A DNA stretch of 64,000 bases from Nelumbo lutea (lineage: Eukaryota; Streptophyta; Magnoliopsida; Proteales; Nelumbonaceae): positions 14,318,499 through 14,382,498 of the forward strand of contig JAKGHH010000006.1 in the NCBI GenBank assembly GCA_022828595.1, in the 5' to 3' direction. The position numbers and the translations under genes were made by a program. Within the stretch, counting starts at the first letter, position 1, and every line of letters starts with the position of its first letter. The notes under the pieces are model-generated. The model saw only the letters and a program-made list of their open reading frames with translations, was not told the DNA's origin and did no database searches. Shown in pieces: positions 33,156 through 44,830 of the stretch.

Positions 33156-33716
33156 TCATGCTGGGTCCTTCTTTACGAACTCGTCTAATTTGACACTTTG
33201 CACGAATAGCCTTCTTAGGGAGAAGCAATCCATCAAGTCGTAGTTTGGCAATTGTTGATAGTTGCACCATCTTTCGCCATACCTATCTTTCTCAGGGTCT
33301 ACTCCTGTTGGTGGTGGCGGTAGTTTGATCACCCTATCTTCGACCAATTTATTCAGTATCATGATTACCTCTTCTTTGGTGCAAGGAGTAGGAGGCGGGA
33401 TCGGCAAGTCCTTCCTTCTTCCTGGGGCGGTGTTGTGGTAATAGGGCCCTTGCTTGGGCCCTCCATTGTGTCAGGGCTTCCGGTCCATTGCGAAGGCGTC
33501 ATTCCTCCCGTATGGTGCCAACTGGTTCAAGTTATTTCTGATTGTGCATGTTCTCTTTTCTGCGCACCTCCATAACTAGCCAAACGCCTATATTTCCACA
33601 TTCTTGATGCCTATCCTATAGGTGGGCTGCATCCCTTATATGTACTATTCGACAAAGCTCTTCTCCGTGGCATGCTCATCAAAAACATAATGGATCAGTT
33701 TTTGAAAACATACGTG
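33156..33716 (-). pseudogene. gag of element F, C-terminal part
   Basis: From the right it reads CFQKLIHYVFDEHATEKSFVE, then GMQPTYRIGIKNVEI and LWRCAEKRTCTI, with several stops. The end is the frame IPPPTPCTKEEVIMILNKLVEDRVIKLP (33156-33407). The zinc-knuckle-like CNYQQLPNYDLMDC has lost its usual histidines. The left part of gag lies beyond the inserted element E. Confidence 0.82.
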
Positions 33717-33721
33717 GTTTG

Positions 33722-35116
33722 TTCAGAAGCATGTCGTTAAGCACTTCGGAATACTAGTTTAAAGGGATGAGAATGGGTCGTATCCACTAGGGAAGCGAGG
33801 GAAAAATTAATATACACTCAAATCCATAGGAAAGCGAGAACGGGCCCCAAACAAATACTAACATAGTAAAGGGATGAGAATGGGCCATATCCATAGGGAA
33901 GCAAGGGAAAAATTAATATACACTCAAATCTAGACAAGAGAACACAAGAGGGAAGTGCATAAATATAAAAATTAATTAATTAAATTGAGAAAAATATAGA
34001 ATTCGAATAGTACTAAAAGTTAAAAGTGCAGAAACATAAATAAATACAGAAATAAATTAACAAAATAAACAAAATAAAAATTTGTAGTCCAATCAGAGGT
34101 AGCAATCTCCGGATCTCTCCTTTGACCCTTGAACTTCTCAAGCAAGGCCTTCTGTCTTACCTGGTTGAATTGCAGATCTATAGAAAATAAAACAAAAATC
34201 AAACAGAATGAAAATAAATTGCAAAAAGTAAATAATGAAACTAGAATTGAAAGAACAAAAATTAAAACTAAAATAAAGTAAAAGTGGTTGGGATGCAATT
34301 CTAGAGGTGGCAGTAGTGGTGTTGGCGAACTACAAGTAGGAACCCCTCCTCTTGCTTGGGCATCCTCCTCTTCCTCTACCCTTGAACTTCTCAAGATCAG
34401 CCTTCCATCTTACCTAGGGGCAGAATGCCCCTTTCTCAGGCGGGTCCTTTTTATAGATAAGGGTGGACACAATTGGGACTAGAGAGAAAGAAGGGGGTGG
34501 TAGCTAGGTTTTAGCAACGTTATAAGTGACCTAGGTCTTCTAATGGAGGGTTAGGATGGTTTTGGGGTAATCCTAAGGTTAAGAATAAAGAAGGAGAGGT
34601 AGCCAAATATTATGTAGGGCTGATATTTAATGGCTAAAGGTTGAATGGTGAAGATTAGAAGCTAGGTGGCTTCTAGGGTTAGAATGCTAAAAAGAGAGTG
34701 CCCTAGAATGGATGGTGGATATTAGAAGGGATGGAAGGTGAGGATTTAGTAGTTAGGGGCATCTAAGGTTTGTTAAGAGTGAAAAGAATGGGTTTAAAGC
34801 GGCCCTAGGGTTTGCTAAGGTGTGGGGAGCATGCTAATACAGTAGGAGGGGTGTCAAACTAGGTTTAGCAGCTAGGAGGCACCCTCCTGCTTTCAGTTTT
34901 CACAAAAACACCCACTCTCTCAACTGGACTTTACACCAGCTTCCCAAAATCTGCATTTCAGCCATGGAAACTTCCCAATTTTCCCCATAATTTGCATAGA
35001 GACCCTTAGAGGCCACAACATTGCATTTAACTGGGAAAAGGGAACATCTTGACTATTCTAAGGCCAAAATTGCCCCTGAATTGATGACCTTAAGGCATCA
35101 AAATGCAGAGTTATCA
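33722..35116 (-). repeat. 3' LTR of element E
   Basis: Its right part (34086-35116) matches 39190-40234 closely, including GGATCTCTCCTTTGACCC and AAGGCATCAAAATGCAGAGT. The left part contains two copies of an AAGGGATGAGAATGGG unit (33761, 33868), each followed by GGGAAGC and AAATTAATATACACTCAAATC, typical of Gypsy LTR ends. The left edge is inferred from where F gag coding stops. Confidence 0.72.
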
Positions 35117-35132
35117 CACCCCCCAACTTAAA
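35117..35132 (-). other. Polypurine tract of element E
   Basis: On the minus strand TTTAAGTTGGGGGGTG directly precedes the LTR start. Confidence 0.75.
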
Positions 35133-36430
35133 CATTGCTAGTCCCTTAGCAATGCAGCCTTAAAATTACACTGAGCACAGAGATCATTCCCATCTCAAGA
35201 TCATCTGACAGAATTAATCAATCATATTGATTCCAGAATTCTCAAACTTTGTATAAATTGGTATTGGGCTTAAGTGGTAAAACTGTCCTACTTTGAAAAT
35301 TACAAAAACTTGCCTTAAAAATCATATATACCCTTCAATTTACAGATTATCTTGATAAGCTGAGATTGATTTTTTGAATCAAACAAGTATTATTCTTATT
35401 ATTTCTAACAGCTTATTTGTACCCCTGGACTTATTTTTATTGTTAACTTTCATCGTTTTACGTAAATCTCGACACTTGACTTAGGTGAAGAGACCTGGTT
35501 ACCAAGTGTTAGGTAAGTGTCTTTGGCATTCCCTTTTCCGTTTGACACGAATCTCGACACTTGACTAAGGTGAAGAGACCCAGTTACTAAGTATAGGGTG
35601 TCCATTGACATTTTATTCTCTCTTTTTTTTTAGACGTTGTTCAAGGTAGTCCATTGTCTCTTAACAATTTAAAGAATTTTGTTTAATTTCTCAATCTTTC
35701 TCTTTCTATCTTGATAGAGGTAAACTTAGGAGTATTTTCTAATTTTTAAACGGTTTCGACAATATTCAAACAAGACCAATTTTTTACTCCTATCACTTGT
35801 TACCAATTTCTATATAATTCAATATTCTTTTATTAGTTTCCTTAACTTTTTTAGTTTGGAAATCTCTTTTAGTGGAAAATTTTAAAAATTTCAATGAAAT
35901 TTTAATTCTCCATCTTTAAAGGCTTAGCTTCACAATTTTTCTCTCTTTCCTCACCCCCAACTTAAATGCCATTGTCCCTAATGGCATGACTAGAATGATG
36001 CAAAGAAGATTTGGGCCAAACGGATCAATGGGTAGAGTTCTCTTGAGGGGTTTAAGGTATGCCACCTAGTCTCGAATCAAGAAAAGAAAAACAAATCCTA
36101 AAAGCAAAAACACTAAAAACTACGTTGGGTTGCCTCCCAACCAGCGATAAGTTTAACGTCTTCAACCGGACACATTCAAGCACTTTGTTCATCTACACTC
36201 TCTGACTCACTTTCTTCTTCCAATAGACAGGCCTCAAACCAGGCTATCCAAGGGGTAAACAGGTAATTTAAAAAGCTATCCACTATATCTACCTTGGACT
36301 CATCTTACCCTAGGTTTGGATAGTTAGAGGCACTACAAATGTTTAACTGGACTTTCTACTCCCCTAATGAAGTGTTCATTTCTCCTGATTTACAGTTGAT
36401 GATTGTTGCTAGGAACGGACATCTTAAGAT
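35133..36430 (-). other. Non-coding 3' internal region of element E
   Basis: No protein motifs. It contains a direct repeat, CTCGACACTTGACTTAGGTG at about 35468 and a near copy at about 35549, and on the minus strand GGTTGGGAGGCAACCCAACG (about 36122-36141), a phrase known from the 3' internal region of Athila-type elements. Confidence 0.6.
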
Positions 36431-36432
36431 TA

Positions 36433-36741
36433 TCATATAAAATTCAATGGAAAGTGACAACACTCTACCCAGACCTTAATAACATTTCGAGGAGTGTTGA
36501 CTGACCGATCAGCAAACTGTAAAATTATCGGGGTTGATTTTAACTCGCTAATCCTGAACCTATCATAAATTAATGGAAGTGGAGTTATACTGGCCCTAAG
36601 ATCCACTAGTGCCCGATCAAAGGTGATTCTAGTGATGCCATAGCTTATAAGTGGAACACTAAGGTCTTTCACATTCCAGGGCAGTTGATTTAGGAGAGTT
36701 GCTCTAACATCTTCCGAGAGCATCATTTTTTGTGGGGCCAA
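36433..36741 (-). pseudogene. Protease of Athila-type element E
   Basis: The frame includes LNQLPWNVKDLSVPLISYG, FDRALVDLRASITPLPL and PTPIILQFADRSV-like text ending VECCHFPLNFI. Athila proteases usually read DLGASIN; here Gly is Arg, so the active site is damaged. The 103-codon frame is open but has no gag or polymerase attached in frame. Confidence 0.82.
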
Positions 36742-37438
36742 CTATGGCTCCATCATCTGATTACACATCTGTTTTCGAAAGGGATGTTAATATGGACTTC
36801 TCGACTCTCCTCATTGAGAATTTCTTTGTTCTTTAGCACCAGCCCGACTATGAGTATAGTTGGAAAGGGAACTATAGGTTGGTTCACTATAGGCTCTTCT
36901 TCTAAAGTTTCTTTTCCTTATTCTTTTCCCCCCAACTTAGGGTCTTCATGCTCCTTTTCTTCATCACTAACTTCTAGGTCCTCTAAAATATGCCCACTCC
37001 TTAAGGTTATAAGAGCCTTATTTTTTCAAATTGGAGGTTTTTAAGAGGTGGTTGAATCTGCTATGGAGGAAAACCCAATGGCTGAGTTCTAGGGTTCACA
37101 ACCGGTTGACTCAATAATTGCCCTACTCCTCTTCTCGCCTTGGCTTCAGCTAACTATCCTATTTGACTTTCTAATCTATCAAAGAACTGCTGCTGATTTA
37201 GGATCAGCTACTGAAGTTGCATGAATTGGTCATCTACTGTATGTGCTTGAGGAGGTTGTGTGTAAGTCTGATAAGGTTGGGCCAGTTGGTTCCTAGGATG
37301 CATATGCTCGAATTGGTTTTTCCCATGTGGCCTCTAAAATTGTTGGGCCATAGAGTTAGATGAATGATGATATTGTTGGGACTATGTGTAGGTTTGACAT
37401 GATTGAGTTGGTTAGGTCCCATGGTAATCATTGTACTC

Positions 37439-37690
37439 CTAGTGAGTTTGGGCTCTAGACCACTGAGAGTGCATATTTGGCAGGGGGTTTTCTTGGACTT
37501 GGGCCCTATAATTGAAGTTGGGTTGATTTTCCCACCCAAGGTTATATGGACTAGAGAATGGATTAGCATTGGGTTGGAAAAATCTATGGGCCGCATGTAC
37601 TTGGTTGACATGATAGGCTGGGCATGCATGGATTTTGTCACGTCTTTGGGCCATACCATTAATCTTGTCCAATTGTCAAGACACATGGTT
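37439..37690 (-). pseudogene. gag C-terminal part of Athila-type element E
   Basis: The frame reads NPFSSPYNLGWENQPNFNY, closely resembling the PYSNTYNPGWRNHPNFSW signature of Athila gag C-termini. Upstream (37690-37980) runs into an A+T-rich low-complexity tract, and no N-terminal gag is visible. Sequence from 36742 to 37438 is low-quality linker with many stops. Confidence 0.78.
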
Positions 37691-37784
37691 CCAATTAATT
37701 TGTGGCTTAAGTTGGAAGTAGTTTCTCATTCCACAAACTCCAACCATTGAATTCATTTTATTTTAACCCCCTTTTTCTTCTTTT

Positions 37785-38960
37785 TTTTTTTAATTCGAAA
37801 TTTAAATTTTGAATTTTAATTTCAAATTTAGATCTTGAATTTAAACTCAATTTTTATTTTTTAATTTTTTTATTTAAATTTTTGAAATTTAAATTCAAAT
37901 TTAGATTTTGAAATTTAAATTCCTAAAATTTAAATTTGAATTTTGAATTTTTTCTTTTTTGTTCTTTTTTTTCTATAAAGGCAAACAAATCAACCACATA
38001 ACCTAGGGGCTAACCTAGGGTTTCCTAAACTAGTGGTTCAACCAATGTGAATCCTTTTAGGTTCACATGGAATTACACCACTTCCTTTGCTTAGCCAGGT
38101 AAGAGGTGGGGATGTGGAAGGCTCCCCTTGCTCTTGAAAGGACTTAATTAAGTAACCACAAGACCCACTTAGGCGTAACCGTTTAACCTCTTTCCTTAGA
38201 CACCAACCGCCGGTTATGGAAAGTAATTTTAAGCTTTCCTAAAATTCAACACACCTTTGAACCAAATGTGAGGCTTCCCTAAAAGATCTTGCTATCCAAA
38301 TTTTAAATTAGGGTTAGGGTGAACCGCACATGGAGGGTGGTGATTTTTGGGCCAAGGAAGGGTGATGAAATCCCCACCTTATATTATTTAGTTTGGATGC
38401 CCTTAAATTAATTAATGGAAAGACAAAATAAACACAACAAAATGCAACTAACTACAATGCATCAACAAGTATTTCTAATATGCAATTCAGCAATATAACA
38501 TAAAAGAATAAAATAAACTAAGCAAGAGAAGCAATTAAAATAAAATGAAACCTAGCACATTCATAACAAACAAAAATAATTTCAGCAATTAAATAAACCT
38601 ATATGATGCATGCTCTAGAATATAAAACCCTAAATATTGGAACGAAAATGCAAGAAAAATATTAAAATATTTTTTTTCCATTTTTTCTATATTTTTTTTA
38701 ATTCAAATTTTAAATTTTTGGGAGTTTAAATTCAAATTTAGATTTTTAAATTTAAAATCCAAAAATTTTAATTTTAATTTTCAAATTTTTTATTTTTTTA
38801 TTATTTTTTTCAATTTTTTTATTCAAAAATTTAAGATTTAAATTTCAAAATTTGAAATTCAAATTCATATTCATATTCAAATCAAAATTTAAATTTAAAT
38901 TTAGATTTGAAATTTAAATTCAGATTTGAAATTTAAACTCAAATTCGTAAATTTCAACAA
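37785..38960. repeat. Two AAATTT-rich low-complexity tracts
   Basis: 37785-37975 and about 38665-38960 consist almost wholly of AAATTTAAATTC and TTTTGAATTT permutations. They flank unique sequence at 37980-38660 that holds CTAACCTAGGGTTTCC and other non-coding text. They lie in the leader region of element E. Confidence 0.75.
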
Positions 38961-38999
38961 TTTCCTATTTATTAATTAATTATTCAATTAAACAACTAA

Positions 39000-40234
39000 A
39001 AGAAAAGAAATTAAATAAGGAAACAAATAACAGTTACAAACAGAAAATAAAACAACAATTAATTGTGCTAAAGAGAAGTAACAATTACCAAAAATAAATT
39101 CTAACAAACTAATTGCTAATCTAAAAATTAAACCGAAAATAAAATAAACAAAAGGAAAAAACTATGCTGAAATTAACAAAAGAAATGAAATAAAAATCTG
39201 TAATCCAATTGGAGGTAGCAGTCTCTGGATCTCTCCTTTGACCCTCGAACTTCTTGATCTAGGCCTTCCGTCTTACTTGGCCGAATTGTAGATTTGCAGA
39301 AAATAAAACAAAAATCGAACGTAATGAAAATAAATTGCAAATAGTAAATAACGAAACTAGAATTGAAAGAACATAAATTAAAACTAAAATAAAGTAAAAG
39401 TGGTTGGGATCCGATTCTAGAGGTAGCAGTAGTGGTGTTGGTGAACTACAAGTAGGAACCCCTCCTCTTGCCTTGGTGTCCTCCTCTTCCTCTACCCTTG
39501 AACTTCTCAAGATCAGCCTTCCATCTTACCTGGTAGCAGAATCCAACCCTTTCTCATGAGCTCTTGGGTCCTTTTTATAGAGAAGGGTGGACACAACTAG
39601 GATTAGAGAGAAAGAAAGGGGCAACAACTGGGTTTTAGCAAAGTTATGGGTGCCTTAGGGTTTCTAATGGATGGTTAGGATGGTTTTGGGGTAATCCTAA
39701 GGCTAGGAATAGGAGAAATAGCCCAATATTATGTAGGGTTGAGAATTAATGGCTAAAGGTTGAATGGTGAAGAATAGAAATTAGGTTGCTCCTAGGGTTA
39801 TAATGCTAAAAAGAGAGTGCCCCATAATGGATGATGGAGATTAGAATGGATAGAAGGTGAGGATTTAGCAGTTAGGGGTGGCTAGGGTTTGTTAAGAGTG
39901 AAAAGAATGGGTTAAAAGGTGCCCTAGGGTTTGCTAAGGCGTGGGGCGCATGCTAATATAGTAGGAGGGGCGTCAAACTGGGTTTAGCAGCTAGGAATTG
40001 CCCTCATGCTTTCAGTTTTTCACAAAAATTCCCCCTCTCTCAGTTGGACTTCACACCAGCTTCCCAAAATCTGCATTTCAGCCATGAAAACTTTCCAATT
40101 TTCCTAGAATTTGCACAGAGACCCTTAGAGCCACAACAAAGCATTTAACTGGGAAAAGGGCACATGTTGACTATTCTATTACTGAAAATGCCCCTGAATT
40201 AATGCCCTTAAGGCATCAAAATGCAGAGTTGTCA
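39000..40234 (-). repeat. 5' LTR of element E
   Basis: It matches the left LTR from about 39190 to 40234. The left edge is unclear because the segment corresponding to 33722-34000 is not found. No clear TGGCGCC-type primer site was seen to its left. Confidence 0.65.
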
Positions 40235-41101
40235 ATTCGCTAAGAGGTCTTCTCCCGAGCTTTTCACTATGTTCCTTAAGTCGACCATTGTTAATTTTCT
40301 TTCCAAGGTGAACCACTTAGATAGGAATATTTTCTCTAACTCAGCCCACGAGTCAATACTTCCTACGGTGAGGCTGACAAACCAGGTATATGCTGGGCCT
40401 ATCAAGGATTTTGGAAATTCGCAAACTTTAAGGTCCCCATCAAAGGCAAAGGATCCCAAGGCATCTTCGAATTTGCTCATGTGTTCTTGCGGGCTTCCCC
40501 TTTGCCTGTCGTATTCTAGCCACTACTGTGGGGGAATGTAACCAGCTAGGTAAGGCTTGTATAGGATTCGGTCGAAGTATGGCTTCTGCAAGACGGTGAA
40601 GTCCTGCACTCAATTGTAGCTTTCTACTACTAAATCTTGAACGTACTCTTTGAATTCGTCTCAACTGAATGGAGCTTCTACCATCAGATCTAGTTGGGGT
40701 AGGATCCTTGACTGCCTCATAGTGTTCTCTCTTGCTTGTATGGTTGTGTGGTTAAGTCTGGCAGGTTGCTTTGGTGCAGCATGGTTAAGATTAGAGGCAC
40801 GGTGGCAGGTAGGAGGTCCTGTGGGGATGATAGCCAAAGTGTGGGGAGATTTCTTGATTAAGGTTGTCCGCTGGAGGAGGATCTAGAAAGTGTTCCTCGT
40901 CTCTTCTTGCGCTTGTTCAAGTTTCTCAAAACGGGCTTCAAAGCGGGTCTCAAACTTGTACACCTTGTTCAAGAGTATCTCAATATCGACTTGGTTGTTC
41001 ACCTCCGTCTCGAATTGATTTTCCACTCCTAGATTAGTATCCTCGGGGATGTTATCGCGCTCCTCAGTGATTGGTGTAAGATTAATCCTTTGTGTGGCCA
41101 T
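40235..41101 (-). pseudogene. gag of element F, N-terminal part
   Basis: The start at 41101 reads MATQRINLTPITEERDNIPE, the usual opening of Tat-type gag. It continues through LLNKVYKFETRFEARFEKLE (coiled coil), then, after stops, DEFKEYVQDLVVESYN and the core AFDGDLKVCEFPKSLIGPAY with KIFLSKWFTLERK, ending SGEDLLAN at the E insertion. Joining to 33716 continues the same protein (HVCFQKL), which shows E is an insertion. Two or more TAG/TGA codons are internal. Confidence 0.86.
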
Positions 41102-41900
41102 CCTCTGTAATCAAGGTCTTAACCAGAGATTCTAATGTAAGTGATGTGGTGGTCAGGCTAGGGAGGTGGTCTCCTTGAAGAACAGAGGAAGACCAGGGTG
41201 AGGGTTCAAATAGGAGATTGAGGTGGAGAGGGTGAAGAGATGACTGAGCAGGGAATCTAGTGATAGGGTTAATCAATGACTGGATGTCCCCTTCATTATG
41301 AGGAGGACCTCTATTTATGGGGGAGATCCTGAGATCCTGAAAGGAAGGAGTCAGAGGTGCTCATCTCCTACTAAGAAAGGGAATATTGGATTCATTGTTA
41401 GTCATTAAGAGCACTGTTGGGGCTTTGCCACGTGTTCCTATGGGGATCTATTCAAGAATCGGCTTTTCTTTCACTTGGAGATCTTCATAACTCATGTGTG
41501 CTACTGTCTTCTGTGTGCTTCACTTAACTGACATTGATAATGACATCACCATCTAGCAGGCGGCGTCTCATTAGACCTACGTGGTGCCTTGTCATTTTTG
41601 TCCCTTTGACGTTATGCTTATAGGTGGCGTATGTACGTGGTTCTTAGCGAACCAGGATGCCACATTGATTAAGGCTTTATCGTAGGACTGAGTGTGAGTG
41701 AACTTCATTGTAGGTTCAGCTCAGGTTTGCATTGACTTGAGTTAAGAGCAGGTCCATCACACGTGTGCGATGAACTACGAGTTTATCGCAGTCCTGTGAT
41801 GCGCACCATAGGTTCATCGCAAGGGAGGGTTGGCTACAAACTGATCGCGGGCGTCCATGCAGTATCAATGCGGTGTCTACTATGTTTTGAGGGTCTGAAA
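41102..41900 (-). repeat. Leader and probable 5' LTR remnant of element F
   Basis: A minus-strand CCATAAATAG box at 41311-41320 lies about 210 bp before the gag start. Further right, words such as CGATGAAC and TTCATCGC recur (41760-41880), as in the U3 of Tat-type LTRs. I found no clear primer site or LTR edge, so the boundary is approximate. Confidence 0.45.
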
Positions 41901-42379
41901 GAGCACTATATACCAAAGGTTTTAACTACTTACTTGCCATCTAAATTGAATGATGGTTTTATTTTTGTGTCAATTTTAAATACATAAGTTTTGTATTTTC
42001 AAAATTATTGGGTATTAATTTAATTCGTATAATTTATTAGTGAGAAATCAAAATACCTCAAATAAAGGATATGATCATAGAGAACGAGAGTTAACACCTT
42101 AAATATAGGACTTAGAAAAATCCCTTATGAAATCCAATTGCATTAGATTGGAACTACTTTTTAATAGCCTTTTTATTTCAATCAATAAAAGCAATTTAAT
42201 AGCCTTTTTATTTCAACAATGACTATTATAATATTAATTGTATTATTATGGTGCTTTGTCAAAGTACATATTTGTCCTCAATAAATTTGGTGATTAAGGG
42301 GTAATTTATGTCCAATGAATGTTTCAAAAAAACTGATCATATTTTCACTTTTATAAGTAGTAGATATAATGTAATATGT
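41901..42379. other. A+T-rich sequence without recognised features
   Basis: Contains a short direct repeat of AATAGCCTTTTTATTTCAA (42162 and 42199). No coding or mobile-element signal otherwise. Confidence 0.4.
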
Positions 42380-43990
42380 GATGTAAAAGAACGGTGTTCA
42401 AGGATGAGAACAGTGGTAGAGGTTTGATAGAGACCTGGAAGACAAATCAGGGTTTGGTAGAGACCTTGAAGATTTACCAGTTCAGGTTGGGCAGGCACTC
42501 ATGAGGTTCTGTCGAGTTTGGGTAACACTTAGAAGTTTACACAAGGTTGTAGGAACCTTGAAAAACTTACAGGTTGTATAGGATTTTTTGGCACCTATAA
42601 GGTCTAGATAGTTGGTTTAGTGGAAATCCTTAGAAGGTTTCTAAGGTGAAGGACATAGGTAGGATTTTTGCCTAACCTCTATAAAAAGCTTTTTGTTATT
42701 GTGCTTTACATTATTTTTTGCTCTCAAGTTCCTACAATTATTAATATTCCTTGCATCTCACTAACTACATCACATTTGCACAAAGAATATATTTGTAGCT
42801 ATTACTCTACTATCTTGTTCATTTTCTTTGGATAGTTGCAACACATTGTTACTTACACTTGTTAGAGTTATTTGAGTCTCTTGTTTATTTACTTTTTACA
42901 TAATTGCATATTCTTGCGGCTTATGCTTCATGTTATTTTTCTATTACATCTAAGTTGTTTATTGAACTTACTTGAAGTTGTTGTTCATTCACTTGGTTCA
43001 ATTACAACATTGAACAAGAAATCCTTAACCAGAGTTGTCAAGGTGACGCCTAGGTGATCAGGTGCCCTTGGAAACTCACTTCGCCTAGTCAAAAAATAGT
43101 TTTGTACATTGTGTTATAAAATGCTCTTAATTCTTTGTAATTATAAAATACACATTATGTAATTATAAAATGCTTTTTCTGGGTTTAATCAACACAAACA
43201 TTTATAAATGCTATATTGAACCCAAAGACTTCAAAACCTAAACCAATAAGGAAGAACTTAAAGTTTTGTCTAATCAACACATTTTCTTCTCCCACATCTT
43301 CTTCTTCTTCCACCTTTTCTTTTATTATTTTCCTATAACAAAAATAGGGTTTCAACCCCAATTTTTCTTTTCTTTATTCATTTTTTTCTCATGAATATGT
43401 TGATTTTCCATACTTTAACATGAAGTTTAGACTTTCTTATGAAAATTATGGATAATTATTAAGGGAAAATAGTTTGGAACCTAGGGAACTACCTTAGTAT
43501 ATATGTTTTTTACTTAAAAAAAAATCCATTGCCTAGGTGAGTAGCGACATGGCACCCCCTTGTTTCCTAGCCTCGCCTTGGTGCCTTGAAAACTTTGGTC
43601 TTCATTTCACTGCAGTTAGTTACAAGCACTCAATTAAGAAGGCTTAGTGATTTATAGGTTCTGGGGGAAGTTTTAAATTATACCTAATTCATCCCTTTCT
43701 TGGGTCTAGCAAACTAGGCAATAGAAAGCTCAGTCAATTGGTTAATGGAAAACTCAATAGGGGCCTAAGTAATGGAAACCTTAATCAGCTGGTTAAACCT
43801 ATATAAAAATCTTATGCGTATTGTTCTTGTTTTTATTCTTTAGTTTATTTTACACACCTATACATAGCCTCTTGGCTTTCTACAATTAATGTTTCTCCAC
43901 AACATCAGAGTTACATTCAAAGGTTAAAAAGGAGAGCAATCACCACAAAAATCAAAGTGAACCTAATTCACCACCCCTCTTAGGTTCTCT
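42380..43990 (+). repeat. Possible Sire-type Copia LTR remnant
   Basis: GGTGAAGGACATAGGTAGG, TTTTTGCCTAACCTCTATAA and TGTGCTTTACATTATTTTTTGCTCTC (42650-42725) resemble the promoter region of Sire-lineage LTRs. TATAAAAA is at 42680-42687. CTAATTCACCACCCCTCTTA near 43965 resembles their 3' end. Interrupted by a small inverted-repeat element at 43030-43600. No coding region follows. Assignment is from remembered family character only. Confidence 0.4.
43030..43600. mobile_element. Small inverted-repeat element (MITE candidate)
   Basis: The left end reads CCAGAGTTGTCAAGGTGACG and the right end, on the opposite strand, ACCAAAGTTTTCAAGGCACC, giving imperfect terminal inverted repeats. Just inside are GCCTAGGTG words on both sides. 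No coding. A target duplication is not convincing, so the edges may be a few bases off. Confidence 0.5.
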
Positions 43991-44044
43991 ATTTGGGCAA
44001 GAAAATGCTCTCTTACTAACACTCCAAAAACTTTTTACTCTTTA

Positions 44045-44310
44045 GGTTGTGTTTGGTTGCAGTGCAATTTTATTTGCATTAGTACAAATGCATGTGAGTG
44101 CAAATGAAAAAAAATGCAAATTCTTATTTAATTTTGCTTTGGGCTTTACTTTATTCTGCTTTATGTCTTAATTTAATTTATTTCTACTACAACCAAACAA
44201 AATAAGCAACAATTTAAAAAATAAATAAGTCAGAATTTGTACTCAAACCATTTGTACTGCCATAATTTTGCATCAGTGCAAATTTATTTGAATTGCAACC
44301 AAACACAACT
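44045..44310. mobile_element. Tourist-like MITE with TTA duplication
   Basis: 266 bp. The left end is GGTTGTGTTTGGTTGCA; the right end, on the opposite strand, is AGTTGTGTTTGGTTGCA. TTA flanks both sides (44042-44044 and 44311-44313). TTA duplications and a GTGTTTGGTT terminus are known features of PIF/Harbinger-derived Tourist elements. The interior repeats ATTTGCA and TGCAAAT words, and there is no coding. Confidence 0.8.
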
Positions 44311-44539
44311 TTAGGACAAATTCACTTTCTTAATATTTTTATCTCAATCACAAATATTTATAGCAAGAGTGGTGCTTAGAGAGCATATGACCACTATAAA
44401 TCAATTAGGAAGAGATTAATCCCTTCTAGGAAATGTTTAGAACTTGTTCCCAATAAGATTGAAGGATTACTAGAAGAAAAAAGAGTTGTTGAGCCTTTAA
44501 AAAATTAAAAACTTCATTCTTTTTCATGAAGTAATCAAT

Positions 44540-44830
44540 TATCCCAAACTAGTAGTCGACTACTTCAGCCATGTCAAGAGTTAGCAGTCGACAACTTGAT
44601 GGATTTATGTTCTTGGCTATCAAGGATAGTCACATACCCCATTTCATTAGTTGACTACTTACCAAGGCCAGTGTGACACCAAGCTCAGCTTTGACAAGTA
44701 GTCAACTACTGTTCCATGGGTAATTAACTACTTAATGACACCAATCTTAGCTATTATAGGTAGTCGATTACTACCTTGTGGGCAATTGACTATAGCATAT
44801 GACCAACCTTAGAAAACTTTACCAGTGACA
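44540..44830. repeat. Dispersed TAGTCGACTA-type motifs
   Basis: Seven related words (AGTAGTCGACTACTT, GCAGTCGACAACTT, TAGTTGACTACTT, AGTAGTCAACTACT, GTAATTAACTACTT, GGTAGTCGATTACTA and CAATTGACTATA) occur about every 30-50 bp. They are partly palindromic. Origin unknown. Confidence 0.5.

Larger units (their letters stand above)
33722..40234 (-). mobile_element. Internally deleted Athila-type element E inside F gag
   Basis: Similar LTR regions lie at about 33722-35116 and about 39000-40234. Orientation is minus: the purine tract AAGTTGGGGGGTG (minus strand) lies right of the left LTR, and the LTR starts TGATAACTCTGC there and TGACAACTCTGC at 40234. Between them only gag C-terminus and protease are recognised; reverse transcriptase, RNase H, integrase and env-like regions are absent. 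Flanks ATTCG (40235-40239) and GTTTG (33717-33721) may be a decayed duplication. Outer left edge uncertain. Confidence 0.75.
28966..41900 (-). mobile_element. Tat-type Gypsy element F, truncated and split by E
   Basis: Reading leftward: LTR/leader region (about 41900-41102), gag (41101-40235, then 33716-33156), protease, reverse transcriptase, RNase H, a second RNase H and the integrase start, ending at 28966. The extra RNase H domain is known to mark the Tat lineage. Integrase core, 3' end and 3' LTR are absent. All domains carry stops or frameshifts. Confidence 0.85.

Noticed and set aside
43030..43600. Firm hAT assignment with an 8-bp duplication
   Set aside because: The 8 bases on each side match at only about half the positions; the ends are inverted but the superfamily is not established.
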